The notes under the pieces: model-generated | The model's input: only the letters and a program-made list of their open reading frames with translations | What the model was told of the DNA's origin: nothing | The model's database searches: none | Position numbers and translations under genes: made by a program | Assembly (NCBI RefSeq): GCF_006715025.1 | Contig: NZ_VFMK01000001.1 | Location: forward strand, 2,604,001-2,668,000 | DNA from: Serratia fonticola | GTDB lineage: Bacteria > Pseudomonadota > Gammaproteobacteria > Enterobacterales > Enterobacteriaceae | Reading direction: 5' to 3' | DNA length: 64,000 bases | Shown: positions 23,794 to 33,637 of the stretch, piece after piece | Layout of the letters: each line of letters begins with the position of its first letter | How positions within the stretch are numbered: position 1 is the stretch's first letter

Positions 23794-26700
23794 TTAACCA
23801 ATCGTCATCAGGCTGGCGTTACCCCCGGCGGCGGCTGTGTTAACACTCAGTGAACGCTCGATCAGCAGGCGTTCCAGCAAGATATTGGTTTCACCATGGG
23901 CGAAGCCCTGCACCGAGACAATAGCTCCGCTGCGTTGCGCAATCTGCTCACACAGGATGCGTAACTGATCGGCGTCACCGTGGTAGATCGCCGCATCAAA
24001 CGCGACCTTGTCTTGTGCCCAGTCCTTGCTGAAACCGATCCGCGCCTGAACGGCAGCGGGCAGGCGGCGGAACAGCGTCCGTTGCAGCTCGGCTTCTGGC
24101 CACAGCACCTGGCTGCCTACCGCCAGTACGGCGGCCAGTTGAGTCAGCGCATCGGCGTCATTGTCTGCCAGACACAGAACTCTTTCGCGCGGCAACAGGG
24201 CATAGGTGTTACGTTCGCCGGTTGGGCCCGGTAATGGGCGCACGGTGCCGCCTTGGCCCAGTTCAGCATAGTGTTTTGCCAATGTGGCCAGCTCAGACTG
24301 ATTTTCGGCTATGGCCCATTGCTCCAGCGCCTGGTGCGGCACGAGCAGAGCAGGGCGCATGGTCGCCTCCAGAGGACGATCGTTGTCCTGACGGTTGAGC
24401 GTACGTTGCACCGCATCCATTGGGCGATTCGCCAGCAGGCGATAGAGGTAGAGTGGGCCACCGGCTTTCGGGCCCGTTCCTGACAGACCTTCACCACCGA
24501 ACGGCTGTACCCCGACCACGGCACCAACCATATTGCGGTTGACGTACAGGTTACCCACCTTCGCATGATCGGTCACGCGGGCGATGGTTTCATCAATGCG
24601 CGTATGGATCCCCAGCGTCAGGCCATAACCCGAGGCATTGATCTGTTCGACCAATGCGCCCAGGTTGGCACGTTGGAAACGGACGACGTGCAGTACCGGG
24701 CCAAAGATCTCTTTTTGCAGCTCATCAAAGCTTTCTAACTCGATCAGCGTAGGTTTCACAAAGGTACCGCGAGTCCAGGCTTTCTCATCATCTCCCAGGC
24801 TTTTCGCTGCCTGATACACTTTGCGACCTTTGGCACGCATGGCCTGAATATGGCGTTCGATGCCGTTTTTGGCTTCTGCGTCGATCACCGGGCCAATGTC
24901 GGTAGACAGGCGTTCCGGGTTACCCATTCGGCATTCTGCCATCGCTCCGCGCAGCATCTGCAAGGTGTGTTCTGCCACATCCTCTTGAATACAAAGGATA
25001 CGTAGCGCCGAGCAGCGCTGACCTGCGCTGTCGAAAGCGGAAGCCACCACATCTGTCACGACTTGCTCGGTCAGGGCTGACGAATCGACGATCATCGCAT
25101 TCAAGCCACCGGTTTCGGCAATCAGCGGGGTTGGGCGGCCGTGTGGATCCAGGCGACCAGCGATACTACGCTGCAGGATCCCGGCAACGTCGGTAGAGCC
25201 GGTGAACATCACGCCGCGTACGCGGGCATCGTTGACCAACACGGAACCGACGGTTTCACCCTGGCCAGGCAACAGTTGCAATACGCCCGCAGGAACCCCT
25301 GCTTCCAGCAAGATACGCACGGCTTGGGCTGCGACGAGCGGCGTTTGCTCCGCCGGTTTTGCCAGCACGCTGTTGCCGGCAGCAAGTGCGGCGGCAATCT
25401 GGCCGGTGAAGATGGCCAGTGGGAAGTTCCACGGGCTGATACAGACGACCGGGCCGAGTGGGCGATGGCTGTCATTGGCGAAATCGTCACGCACCTGACC
25501 TGCGTAATAATGCAGGAAATCAACGGCTTCACGCACCTCGGCAATGGCATTATTGAAGGTTTTACCCGCTTCACGCACTAGGATCCCCAACAGGCTTTGT
25601 AGCTGGCTTTCCATCAGCTCTGCGGCACGCTCCAGAATGGCGGCACGTTCATCTGGTGGGGTGGCAAACCAGATTGGCCCTGCGGCTGCGGCAGCATCCA
25701 GGGCACGGCTGACTTCACCTTCGGTGGCTTCGCGCACATAGCCAACAACATCCCCCGGTTCTGCCGGGTTGATGACCGGTTGCTCAACGCCTTGATCCAA
25801 CTCTGCCGCGATAATCGGCTCGGCACGCCATGCCTGCGTCGCGCTGGTGAGCAGGGCGCTGGACAGAGAGGCCAACCGTTGTTCGTTGGAAAGATCCAAC
25901 CCGCTGGAGTTGACGCGTTTTTCGCCGTAGAGTTCGCGGGGTAACGGGATGCGCGGGTGCGGTAGCCCAATGCGGCCTTCGCTGGCGGCCATCGCTTCAA
26001 CCGCGCCAACCGGATCGGCAACCAGCTCGTCGAGTGGCAAGGTGGCATCGGCAATACGGTTGACGAATGAGGTATTGGCGCCGTTTTCCAGCAGGCGACG
26101 GACCAGGTAGGCCAGCAGCGTTTCATGTGTTCCCACCGGCGCATAAATACGGCATGGGCGGTTAAGCTTGCCGTCGGCCACTTTCCCCACGACCTGTTCG
26201 TACAGCGGTTCACCCATCCCGTGCAGGCACTGGAATTCGTACTGGCCAGGGTAGTAGTTATTACCGGCCAGATGGTAGATGGCGCTTAACGTATGGGCAT
26301 TATGGGTGGCAAACTGGGGGTAAATCAGGTTTGGCACGGCCAGCAGTTTGCGGGCACAGGCCAGATAAGAAACGTCGGTATACACTTTGCGGGTATACAC
26401 CGGATAACCTTCCAGGCCATCCATTTGAGCGTGTTTGATTTCGCTGTCCCAATAAGCCCCTTTCACCAGACGAATCATCAGGCGGCGGCGGCTGCGGCTG
26501 GCCATATCGATCACCGCGTCGATGGCAAATGGGCAACGCTTCTGGTAAGCCTGAATAACGAAACCGATACCGTTCCAACCGGCCAGTTGTGGCTCAAAGC
26601 ACAGCTTTTCCAACAGGTCGAGAGAGATCTCCAGACGGTCGGCCTCTTCGGCATCGATATTGATGCCGATATCATATTGGCGTGCCTGCAGCGTCAGCGA

Positions 26701-27765
26701 CAGTAAGCGCGGATAAAGCTCTTCCATCACGCGGTCATACTGCGCACGGCTGTAACGCGGGTGCAGCGCAGAAAGCTTGATTGAGATACCCGGTCCTTCG
26801 TAGATACCACGGCCATTTGAGGCTTTGCCGATGGCGTGTATTGCTTGCTGATAGGAAACCAGATAGGCCTGGGCGTCGGCTTCGGTCAGTGCGGCCTCAC
26901 CTAACATGTCGTATGAATAGCGGAAACCTTTATCTTCCAGTTTGCGCGCGTTAGCCAGCGCTTCGGCGATGGTTTCGCCGGTAACAAACTGTTCGCCCAT
27001 CAGGCGCATCGCCATGTCGACCCCTTTACGGATCAGCGGTTCGCCGCTTTTGCCGATAATGCGGTTCAGCGAGCGTGACAGGTTGGCTTCATTATGGGTA
27101 GACACCAGCTTGCCGGTAAACAGCAGGCCCCAGGTGGCCGCGTTGACGAACAGGGAAGGGCTGCGACCAAGGTGGGAATGCCAGTTGCCGTTACTGATTT
27201 TGTCGCGGATTAACGCATCGCGCGTAGGTTTGTCTGGAATACGCAGCAACGCTTCCGCCAGACACATCAATGCCACCCCTTCCTGAGAAGAGAGCGAGAA
27301 CTCTTGCAGTAAGCCTTGCACCATACCGGCACGGCCATTGGCACTTTTTTGATTACGCAGTTTCTCGGCGATGCCATAGGCCAGCTTATGGGTAGCCTGT
27401 GCCAGTTCAGCAGGCAAGCGAGCCTGCTCAAGCAGCATTGGTACCACTTCTGTTTCCGGGCGGCGGTAGGCGGCGGTGATCGCTGCACGCGTAACGGACT
27501 GCGGCAGGATTTGTTCGGCAAATTCAAGGAACGGCTGGTGGGACTCTTCAGTCACTTGCGGCATAATGTCGTCCGCTTCGGCCTGGCTGGCAGCGGCTAG
27601 CGTCGGAATCTCGGGGATATCAGAGCCGCTCTCAAGACGCTCAAGATAATTGAAGATCGCCTGCTTGATTAACCAGTGCGGGGTCCGGTCAATACGTTGT
27701 GCTGCACTCTTAATCCGATCGCGTGTCGCTTCATCGAGCTTCACGCCCATTGTGGTAGTGCCCAT
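23794..27765 (-). CDS. putA: Trifunctional PutA: proline dehydrogenase, P5C dehydrogenase, transcriptional repressor
   Basis: 1323 residues, full length. The N-terminal ribbon-helix-helix DNA-binding domain begins MGTTTMGVKLDEATRDRIKS. The FAD-dependent proline dehydrogenase barrel (about 230-570) has the signature RRLLENGANTSFVNR. The aldehyde dehydrogenase domain (about 640-1120) has the catalytic cysteine in SAGQRCSALR and the glutamate in IAETGGLNAM. It oxidises proline to glutamate at the membrane, and without proline it represses putA and putP from the intergenic operators. A long inverted repeat lies 24 bases before its start. Confidence 0.98.
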   Translation of the reverse strand: MGTTTMGVKLDEATRDRIKSAAQRIDRTPHWLIKQAIFNYLERLESGSDIPEIPTLAAASQAEADDIMPQVTEESHQPFLEFAEQILPQSVTRAAITAAYRRPETEVVPMLLEQARLPAELAQATHKLAYGIAEKLRNQKSANGRAGMVQGLLQEFSLSSQEGVALMCLAEALLRIPDKPTRDALIRDKISNGNWHSHLGRSPSLFVNAATWGLLFTGKLVSTHNEANLSRSLNRIIGKSGEPLIRKGVDMAMRLMGEQFVTGETIAEALANARKLEDKGFRYSYDMLGEAALTEADAQAYLVSYQQAIHAIGKASNGRGIYEGPGISIKLSALHPRYSRAQYDRVMEELYPRLLSLTLQARQYDIGINIDAEEADRLEISLDLLEKLCFEPQLAGWNGIGFVIQAYQKRCPFAIDAVIDMASRSRRRLMIRLVKGAYWDSEIKHAQMDGLEGYPVYTRKVYTDVSYLACARKLLAVPNLIYPQFATHNAHTLSAIYHLAGNNYYPGQYEFQCLHGMGEPLYEQVVGKVADGKLNRPCRIYAPVGTHETLLAYLVRRLLENGANTSFVNRIADATLPLDELVADPVGAVEAMAASEGRIGLPHPRIPLPRELYGEKRVNSSGLDLSNEQRLASLSSALLTSATQAWRAEPIIAAELDQGVEQPVINPAEPGDVVGYVREATEGEVSRALDAAAAAGPIWFATPPDERAAILERAAELMESQLQSLLGILVREAGKTFNNAIAEVREAVDFLHYYAGQVRDDFANDSHRPLGPVVCISPWNFPLAIFTGQIAAALAAGNSVLAKPAEQTPLVAAQAVRILLEAGVPAGVLQLLPGQGETVGSVLVNDARVRGVMFTGSTDVAGILQRSIAGRLDPHGRPTPLIAETGGLNAMIVDSSALTEQVVTDVVASAFDSAGQRCSALRILCIQEDVAEHTLQMLRGAMAECRMGNPERLSTDIGPVIDAEAKNGIERHIQAMRAKGRKVYQAAKSLGDDEKAWTRGTFVKPTLIELESFDELQKEIFGPVLHVVRFQRANLGALVEQINASGYGLTLGIHTRIDETIARVTDHAKVGNLYVNRNMVGAVVGVQPFGGEGLSGTGPKAGGPLYLYRLLANRPMDAVQRTLNRQDNDRPLEATMRPALLVPHQALEQWAIAENQSELATLAKHYAELGQGGTVRPLPGPTGERNTYALLPRERVLCLADNDADALTQLAAVLAVGSQVLWPEAELQRTLFRRLPAAVQARIGFSKDWAQDKVAFDAAIYHGDADQLRILCEQIAQRSGAIVSVQGFAHGETNILLERLLIERSLSVNTAAAGGNASLMTIG

Positions 27766-27788
27766 GCCAATCCAACTCCTGTGTTTGG

Positions 27789-27843
27789 AACCTATCCCAC
27801 CAGGTATACAAGTGACGAACAGATACGCCTGCTGGGATAGGTT
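27789..27843. repeat. 55-base inverted repeat just upstream of putA
   Basis: The left arm AACCTATCCCACCAGG (27789-27804) pairs with the right arm CCTGCTGGGATAGGTT (27828-27843) with one mismatch, around a 23-base middle that itself begins GTATA and ends GATAC. It lies 24 bases before the putA ATG, so it would form a strong hairpin in the putA leader RNA if the promoter is further upstream. It may be a miniature mobile palindrome or an attenuation or stability element. Confidence 0.65.
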
Positions 27844-27884
27844 CGTGAATAGGTGATATCAAGAATGCAGACAATATCCAGCAT

Positions 27885-28073
27885 GTTGCAACTTTGTGCA
27901 ACCTTGTTAAATCAACTCGATAATCGAAGTGTGAGTTCAATCAGTTTTTAACATCAACGTATGCGGTGATTTGGTCAATATTGGGGGGCGGCGCGGTGAG
28001 CTAAAGCTAATTTCCTTGTGTTAATCAGGGACAAAGGGGTGGTGCAACTCATTGCGTGAGTGAAAAGTGCAAC
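27885..28073. promoter_or_regulatory. PutA operator sites in the putA-putP control region
   Basis: Exact copies of the PutA recognition motif GTTGCA occur at 27885-27890 (plus strand) and, as TGCAAC, at 27897-27902, 28043-28048 and 28068-28073. A further degenerate TGTAAC is near 28111. E. coli PutA represses both put genes by binding GTTGCA motifs through its ribbon-helix-helix domain. The whole 575-base divergent region contains no other gene. Confidence 0.75.
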
Positions 28074-28340
28074 TTTGGCAGTGGTTAAATGTGACGTAGG
28101 GTAAACTTTGTGTAACTTTGTTGTTAAAAGTCTTGTTGGTTATTGACGTGGTCATCTAGGATAGCCAGCGTTTAGTTCATCACGGGCAGAAACTTTCCTC
28201 ACCTGCTGTTTATCGCAGTGCGTCACGTTCCGGCGCGTTGGCAGGTGAGGGGTATGACATAAAAATCCCTGGTGACTTTCAAGAGCAAGCCAGCAGAATG
28301 GCGGCCTGAAAGCGATGGGGAATAAAAAATGGAGAGTTGC

Positions 28341-29825
28341 ATGACAATGAGCACACCTATGCTGGTGACCTTTCTGGTCTATATCTTTGGCATGGTTCTA
28401 ATCGGTTTGATTGCCTACCGGGCGACCAATAACTTCGATGACTATATATTAGGTGGTCGCAGCCTGGGCAGCGTGGTGACCGCGCTTTCCGCCGGGGCCT
28501 CCGATATGAGTGGTTGGCTGCTGATGGGGTTGCCGGGCGCGATTTTTCTCTCCGGCATTTCTGAGAGTTGGATCGCCATCGGGCTGACCATCGGTGCCTA
28601 CCTGAACTGGAAGCTGGTGGCAGGCAGGTTGCGTGTCCATACCGAAGCAAACAACAATGCGCTGACATTGCCGGATTACTTTACCAGCCGTTTCGAGGAT
28701 AACAGTAAACTGCTGCGCGTGATTTCCGCCATTGTCATTCTGGTGTTCTTCACCATTTACTGTGCTTCCGGCATTGTCGCCGGTGCCCGTTTGTTTGAAA
28801 GCACTTTCGGTATGAGCTACGAAACCGCCCTGTGGGCCGGCGCGGCCGCGACCATTCTGTATACCTTTATCGGCGGATTCCTGGCGGTAAGCTGGACAGA
28901 TACCGTGCAGGCCAGCCTGATGATTTTTGCGCTGATCCTCACGCCGGTGATCGTCATCTTTGCGGTTGGCGGAATAGACAGCTCGATGATGGTGATTGCG
29001 GCTCAGAATCCGGCCAATATCGATATGATGAAAGGGTTGAATCTGGTTGCCATCCTGTCGTTGCTGGGCTGGGGCCTGGGCTATTTTGGGCAGCCACATA
29101 TTCTGGCGCGTTTCATGGCGGCGGATTCCCATCGCACCATCCGCAGTGCCCGCCGCATCAGTATGACCTGGATGATCCTGTGTCTGGGGGGGACTATCGC
29201 GGTTGGCTTCTTCGGTATCGCTTACTTTGCCAATCACCCGGACCTGGCGGGCAATGTTTCACAAAATGGCGAGCGTGTGTTTATTGAGCTGGCGATGCTG
29301 CTGTTCAACCCGTGGGTAGCAGGCGTTCTGCTGTCGGCGATCCTGGCGGCGGTAATGAGTACCCTGAGCTGCCAACTGTTGGTGTGTTCAAGCGCGATTA
29401 CAGAAGATTTGTACAAAGCCTTCCTGCGTAAAGGAGCCAGCCAGCGTGAATTGGTGTGGGTGGGGCGTCTGATGGTGCTGATTGTGGCACTGGTGGCGAT
29501 TGCACTGGCTTCCAACCCAGAAAACCGCGTTCTTGGTCTGGTGAGCTATGCGTGGGCCGGTTTTGGTGCTGCATTTGGTCCGGTGGTGCTAATTTCGGTG
29601 ATGTGGTCACGTATGACGCGTAACGGTGCTCTGGCCGGTATGCTGGTGGGGGCGATCACGGTGATTGTCTGGAAACAGTACGCCTGGCTGGATCTGTATG
29701 AAATCATTCCTGGTTTCCTGTTCGGCTGTATCGCCATTGTGTTGGTGAGCCTGATGGGTCGCAAGCCTTCGGCGTCGATGACTGAACGTTTTGACCAGGC
29801 AGAAGCCGAATTTAAGACGGTGTAA
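28341..29825 (+). CDS. putP: Sodium/proline symporter PutP
   Basis: 494 residues from ATG 28341 (MTMSTPMLVTFLVY), preceded by GGAGAG. The ATG four codons earlier is not needed. It has thirteen hydrophobic segments. Conserved SSS-family stretches include ALSAGASDMSGWLLMGLPGA (sodium and proline site), YFGQPHILARFMAADS and CQLLVCSSAITEDLYK. It imports proline with sodium and feeds PutA. Divergent from putA and repressed with it. Confidence 0.97.
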   Translation: MTMSTPMLVTFLVYIFGMVLIGLIAYRATNNFDDYILGGRSLGSVVTALSAGASDMSGWLLMGLPGAIFLSGISESWIAIGLTIGAYLNWKLVAGRLRVHTEANNNALTLPDYFTSRFEDNSKLLRVISAIVILVFFTIYCASGIVAGARLFESTFGMSYETALWAGAAATILYTFIGGFLAVSWTDTVQASLMIFALILTPVIVIFAVGGIDSSMMVIAAQNPANIDMMKGLNLVAILSLLGWGLGYFGQPHILARFMAADSHRTIRSARRISMTWMILCLGGTIAVGFFGIAYFANHPDLAGNVSQNGERVFIELAMLLFNPWVAGVLLSAILAAVMSTLSCQLLVCSSAITEDLYKAFLRKGASQRELVWVGRLMVLIVALVAIALASNPENRVLGLVSYAWAGFGAAFGPVVLISVMWSRMTRNGALAGMLVGAITVIVWKQYAWLDLYEIIPGFLFGCIAIVLVSLMGRKPSASMTERFDQAEAEFKTV

Positions 29826-29835
29826 TCTTACTGTT

Positions 29836-29862
29836 ATCTCTCCCTGCTTTGCAGGGAGAGAT
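29836..29862 (+). terminator. Hairpin terminator of putP
   Basis: ATCTCTCCCTGC-TTT-GCAGGGAGAGAT, a perfect 12-base stem, eleven bases after the putP stop. The T tract is poor. Confidence 0.7.
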
Positions 29863-29958
29863 TGCTGTTCCTCGCAATAAATCTCTCCTTTCTGTAACAA
29901 CTAGCGACATTTGATTAGAAAAAATCGCCTCTCCGACACTTGTTTTTCTTTTTTGTAG

Positions 29959-29977
29959 AATGATAATCACTATCGTT
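29959..29977 (+). promoter_or_regulatory. Fur box upstream of efeUOB
   Basis: AATGATAATCACTATCGTT closely follows the Fur consensus GATAATGATAATCATTATC (two inverted GATAAT-type units), about 90 bases before efeU. It fits iron repression of the efe operon. Confidence 0.8.
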
Positions 29978-30065
29978 CTGGTTTACTTTTCTTTACACAG
30001 CCGCCGCCTCCATTCCTGGCGTTTCAGCGGTTTACTACAAGTGCCTTATCAGGGGTTAAAATTCT

Positions 30066-30911
30066 ATGTTTGTGCCTTTCCTTATCATGTTCCGTGAGGG
30101 ATTGGAGGCTGCGCTGATCGTCAGTTTGATCGCCAGCTATCTGAAGCGGACTCAACGGGGTCAATGGCTTGGTGTGGTATGGATTGGGGTGATTGTCGCT
30201 GTCGCTCTATGCCTGGCGCTGGGTATTTTCATCAATGAGACCACCGGTGAATTCCCACAAAAACAGCAAGAGCTGTTCGAAGGGCTGGTGGCGGTCGTGG
30301 CGGTTGGCATCCTGACCTACATGGTGTTCTGGATGCGTAAGGTTTCCAGGTCGGTAAAAGTACATCTGGAGGGCGCGATCGACAATGCGCTTAACTCGAG
30401 TAAAAGCCAGGGATGGGCGTTGGTCGCCATGGTGTTCTTTGCCGTTGCCCGCGAGGGGCTGGAGTCGGTGTTCTTTTTGTTGGCGGCCTTTCAACAGGAT
30501 GTCGGCATTGCTGCACCGATCGGCGCGCTACTTGGTCTGGCGAGCGCCATTGTAGTGGGCATGCTGATCTACTGGGGCGGTATCAAGCTACACCTGGCCA
30601 AATTCTTTAAATGGACCAGCCTGTTTATTCTGTTTGTCGCCGCTGGTCTGGCCGCCGGGGCTATTCGTGCCTTCCATGAGGCTGGCTTGTGGAATCACCT
30701 CCAAAACATTGCCTTTGATCTCAGCAACCAACTGTCTACGCACTCGTTGCTGGGCACCTTGCTGGAAGGGATATTCGGTTATCAGGAGGCCCCAACGGTC
30801 AGTGAAGTGACGGTCTATTTCCTGTATCTGATCCCGGCATTGATTTTCTTCTTCCTGCCACAGCGTACGGAGCCCGTAGTGGCCCCGGCGCAACGTAAAA
30901 CACATCATTAA
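30066..30911 (+). CDS. efeU: Ferrous/ferric iron permease EfeU (Ftr1-like)
   Basis: 281 residues with about seven membrane helices. The two REGLE motifs that mark the Ftr1/EfeU iron permease family are both present (REGLEAAL near residue 11 and REGLESVF near residue 140). It moves iron across the inner membrane, with EfeO and EfeB in the periplasm. First gene of efeUOB, behind a Fur box. The reading frame is intact. Confidence 0.96.
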   Translation: MFVPFLIMFREGLEAALIVSLIASYLKRTQRGQWLGVVWIGVIVAVALCLALGIFINETTGEFPQKQQELFEGLVAVVAVGILTYMVFWMRKVSRSVKVHLEGAIDNALNSSKSQGWALVAMVFFAVAREGLESVFFLLAAFQQDVGIAAPIGALLGLASAIVVGMLIYWGGIKLHLAKFFKWTSLFILFVAAGLAAGAIRAFHEAGLWNHLQNIAFDLSNQLSTHSLLGTLLEGIFGYQEAPTVSEVTVYFLYLIPALIFFFLPQRTEPVVAPAQRKTHH

Positions 30912-30929
30912 TTTATTAGGGAATCTGGT

Positions 30930-32066
30930 ATGTCTACTCCGTTATTTCGTCGTAAGGCGCTGCACGCGGCGCTTTTGGCCGTTCCTGCATTCACGCTCAG
31001 CGCCAATGCGCTGGCTGCAGATATTCCGCAGGTGAAGGTGACCGTTACCGACAAGCAGTGTGAGCCTATGCAGTTGACCATTCCTGCGGGTAAAACCCAG
31101 TTTGTGGTGCATAACACCAGCCAGAAAAACCTTGAGTGGGAAATCCTCAAAGGGGTGATGGTGGTTGAGGAGCGCGAAAATATCGCCCCTGGCTTCAGCC
31201 AGAAAATGACCGTTAACCTGGAGCCCGGTGAGTATGACATGACCTGCGGGTTGCTGAGTAACCCGAAAGGCAAACTGGTGGTCACCGTGGCGGCCGGTAC
31301 CGCGACTGCGGGTAAACCTGGCGCTATGGATCTGGTTGGCCCTGTTGCCGAATACAAGGTGTATGTCATCAAAGAGGTGGAAGAATTGGTCAAGCAGACC
31401 AAACTGTTCAGCGATGCTATCAAGGGGGGCGATGTCGCGCAGGCACGTAAGTTGTATGCGCCAACGCGCCAATATTACGAGCGTATCGAGCCGATTGCCG
31501 AACTGTTCTCCGATCTGGATGGCCGCATTGATGCCCGCGAAGATGATTATGAGAAGAAAGCCGAAGATCCAAAATTCACCGGTTTCCACCGTCTTGAGAA
31601 GGCGCTTTTTGCCGACAACACCACCAAGGGCATGAGTGAATACGCCGAGGGGCTTTATAAGGATACGCTGGAATTACAAAAGCGTATTGGTGAGTTGACC
31701 TTCCCGCCAAGTAAAGTGGTGGGGGGAGCGGCAGGTCTGATTGAAGAAGTGGCTGCCAGCAAGATCAGCGGTGAAGAAGACCGCTATAGCCGCACCGATC
31801 TGTGGGACTTCCAAGCGAACGTCGACGGTGCACAAAAAATCGTTAATCTGCTGCGTCCGTTGCTGGAAAAGGCCAACAAGCCTTTGCTGGAGAAAGTGGA
31901 TGCCAACTTTAAAACGGTGGATACCATTCTGGCTAAATACAAAACCCAGGAGGGTTATGAATCTTATGAGAAGCTGACCGAAGCAGATCGTAATGCCATG
32001 AAAGGGCCAATTACCACGCTGGCGGAAGATTTGTCACAGTTGCGTGGCGTGCTGGGTCTGGATTAA
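30930..32066 (+). CDS. efeO: Periplasmic iron uptake protein EfeO
   Basis: 378 residues. Signal peptide about 1-30 (ending NALAA). An N-terminal cupredoxin domain (about 32-125) with the copper/iron-type pattern EYDMTCGLLSNPKGKL is followed by the M75-like imelysin domain (about 140-375) with the HxxE motif in FHRLEKALF. EfeO is thought to bind iron or haem in the periplasm and hand it to EfeU. It lies 18 bases after efeU and 11 before efeB. Confidence 0.95.
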   Translation: MSTPLFRRKALHAALLAVPAFTLSANALAADIPQVKVTVTDKQCEPMQLTIPAGKTQFVVHNTSQKNLEWEILKGVMVVEERENIAPGFSQKMTVNLEPGEYDMTCGLLSNPKGKLVVTVAAGTATAGKPGAMDLVGPVAEYKVYVIKEVEELVKQTKLFSDAIKGGDVAQARKLYAPTRQYYERIEPIAELFSDLDGRIDAREDDYEKKAEDPKFTGFHRLEKALFADNTTKGMSEYAEGLYKDTLELQKRIGELTFPPSKVVGGAAGLIEEVAASKISGEEDRYSRTDLWDFQANVDGAQKIVNLLRPLLEKANKPLLEKVDANFKTVDTILAKYKTQEGYESYEKLTEADRNAMKGPITTLAEDLSQLRGVLGLD

Positions 32067-32077
32067 GGCGGTGTATC

Positions 32078-33382
32078 ATGAATTATAAAACCGGCCCGGA
32101 TAATGGGCTGTTTTCCCAGGATGAGAAAGCCGAGTCGCCATCGCGCCGACGTTTGTTGCAGGGGCTTGGCATGGTGGGGGGCGCTCTGGCATTGGGGAGC
32201 CCCGTGTTGGCCCGGGCAGCGGAGCAAAAAGAGGCGCCGTTGGCTGCCTCGCAGGACGAACGTTGGCAAAAGCAACCCTTCTATGGTCAGCACCAGTCAG
32301 GCATTCTGACGCCGCAGCAGGCGGCAATGATGTTAGTGGCATTCGATGTACTGGCCACCAACAAACAGGACCTTGAGCGGTTGTTCCGCTTGTTGACCAG
32401 CCGTATTGCTTTCCTCACCAGTGGGGGCAAAGCGCCGGAGGTCGATCCTAAATTGCCGCCATTGGACTCTGGCATCATGGGGCCGGAAATCTATCCGGAT
32501 AACCTGACCGTGACGGTATCCGTGGGCAGTTCATTGTTTGATGAACGCTTTGGCTTACAGGCTCACAAACCGTTGCGCCTGCAAAGAATGACGCGCTTCC
32601 CTAATGATTCACTGGATGCCTCACTGTGCCATGGCGACTTGCTGTTGCAAATCTGTGCCAATACCAATGAAACGGTGATCCACGCGCTGCGGGATATCAT
32701 CAAACATGCGCCAGATCTCCTCAGCGTGCGCTGGAAGCGAGAAGGCTTTATCTCCGCACATTCGGCACGTAGCCAGGGCAAAGAAACGCCGATTAACCTG
32801 CTGGGTTTTAAAGACGGTACCGCTAACCCGAAAACCAGCGATAAACCACTGATGGATCAGGTGGTATGGGTGGGTGATCATGCAGGAGAGCCCGCCTGGA
32901 CGGTGGGAGGTAGCTATCAGGCCGCACGTATTATTCGTTTCCACGTCGAGTTCTGGGATCGCACGCCGTTGCAGGAACAACAAACCATCTTTGGCCGTGA
33001 AAAGCACAGCGGCGCGCCGTTGGGGATGAAGCACGAACACGACGAGCCGGATTATGCCAGCGATCCTGAAGGTAAGCGGATACCGCTGGATGCCCATATC
33101 CGCTTAGCCAACCCGCGTACGCCACAGACGCAGAGCAGCCTGATGCTGCGTCGGGGCTATAGCTATTCGTTGGGGGTCTCCAATTCTGGTCAGTTAGAGA
33201 TGGGCCTGTTGTTTGTCTGTTATCAAGCGGATTTGGAAAAAGGCTTTCTGACGGTACAGAAACGCTTGAATGGTGAAGCGCTGGAGGAATATGTCAAACC
33301 CATCGGTGGGGGCTATTTCTTTGTGTTGCCTGGGGTCAAGGCGAGCGGCGATTATTTGGCCAGCGGGCTATTGCAGGCCTGA
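32078..33382 (+). CDS. efeB: Periplasmic DyP-type haem peroxidase EfeB
   Basis: 434 residues. A twin-arginine signal is seen near residues 23-46 (SRRRLLQGLGMVGGALALG, cleavage after ARA), so the folded haem protein is exported by Tat. The DyP GxxDG motif reads GFKDGTANP (near 245) and the proximal haem histidine lies in AHIRLANPRT. Proposed roles are oxidation of ferrous iron for EfeU, or peroxidase activity. Last gene of efeUOB, followed by a hairpin. Confidence 0.96.
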   Translation: MNYKTGPDNGLFSQDEKAESPSRRRLLQGLGMVGGALALGSPVLARAAEQKEAPLAASQDERWQKQPFYGQHQSGILTPQQAAMMLVAFDVLATNKQDLERLFRLLTSRIAFLTSGGKAPEVDPKLPPLDSGIMGPEIYPDNLTVTVSVGSSLFDERFGLQAHKPLRLQRMTRFPNDSLDASLCHGDLLLQICANTNETVIHALRDIIKHAPDLLSVRWKREGFISAHSARSQGKETPINLLGFKDGTANPKTSDKPLMDQVVWVGDHAGEPAWTVGGSYQAARIIRFHVEFWDRTPLQEQQTIFGREKHSGAPLGMKHEHDEPDYASDPEGKRIPLDAHIRLANPRTPQTQSSLMLRRGYSYSLGVSNSGQLEMGLLFVCYQADLEKGFLTVQKRLNGEALEEYVKPIGGGYFFVLPGVKASGDYLASGLLQA

Positions 33383-33411
33383 TCGACCAAGAAGTTAATC
33401 CTTGAAATGAG

Positions 33412-33440
33412 AGGCGCAACGTAGTGGTTGCGCCTTTGAT
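33412..33440 (+). terminator. Terminator of efeUOB
   Basis: AGGCGCAAC-GTAGTG-GTTGCGCCT, a perfect nine-base stem followed by TTGATTGCT, 30 bases after the efeB stop. Confidence 0.75.
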
Positions 33441-33619
33441 TGCTCAATTTTTAATCTGGAAATCAAAATGTCATTAGAATAAGTTAAGTTTAAATTATTG
33501 ATATTTATGGTTAAATAAAAATATGGAGAATGGCGTAAACGGCGTGATATAGTGATTTTGCGGTGACTGAAAACAAAAAATATTAATTTTTTTACATTTG
33601 AGTAACGCAATGAGCTTGA

Positions 33620-33637
33620 ATGTCATTATACTGTAAT
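33620..33637 (+). promoter_or_regulatory. Pho box upstream of phoH
   Basis: ATGTCAT-TATA-CTGTAAT follows the PhoB pattern of two seven-base CTGTCAT-like repeats separated by four AT-rich bases. A TAGTTT hexamer ten bases downstream is a possible -10. The site is about 380 bases before the phoH start, as in E. coli, where an upstream phosphate-controlled promoter gives a long leader. The leader (33640-34015) contains a perfect ACAGCTT-G-AAGCTGT dyad but no supported gene. Confidence 0.55.
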
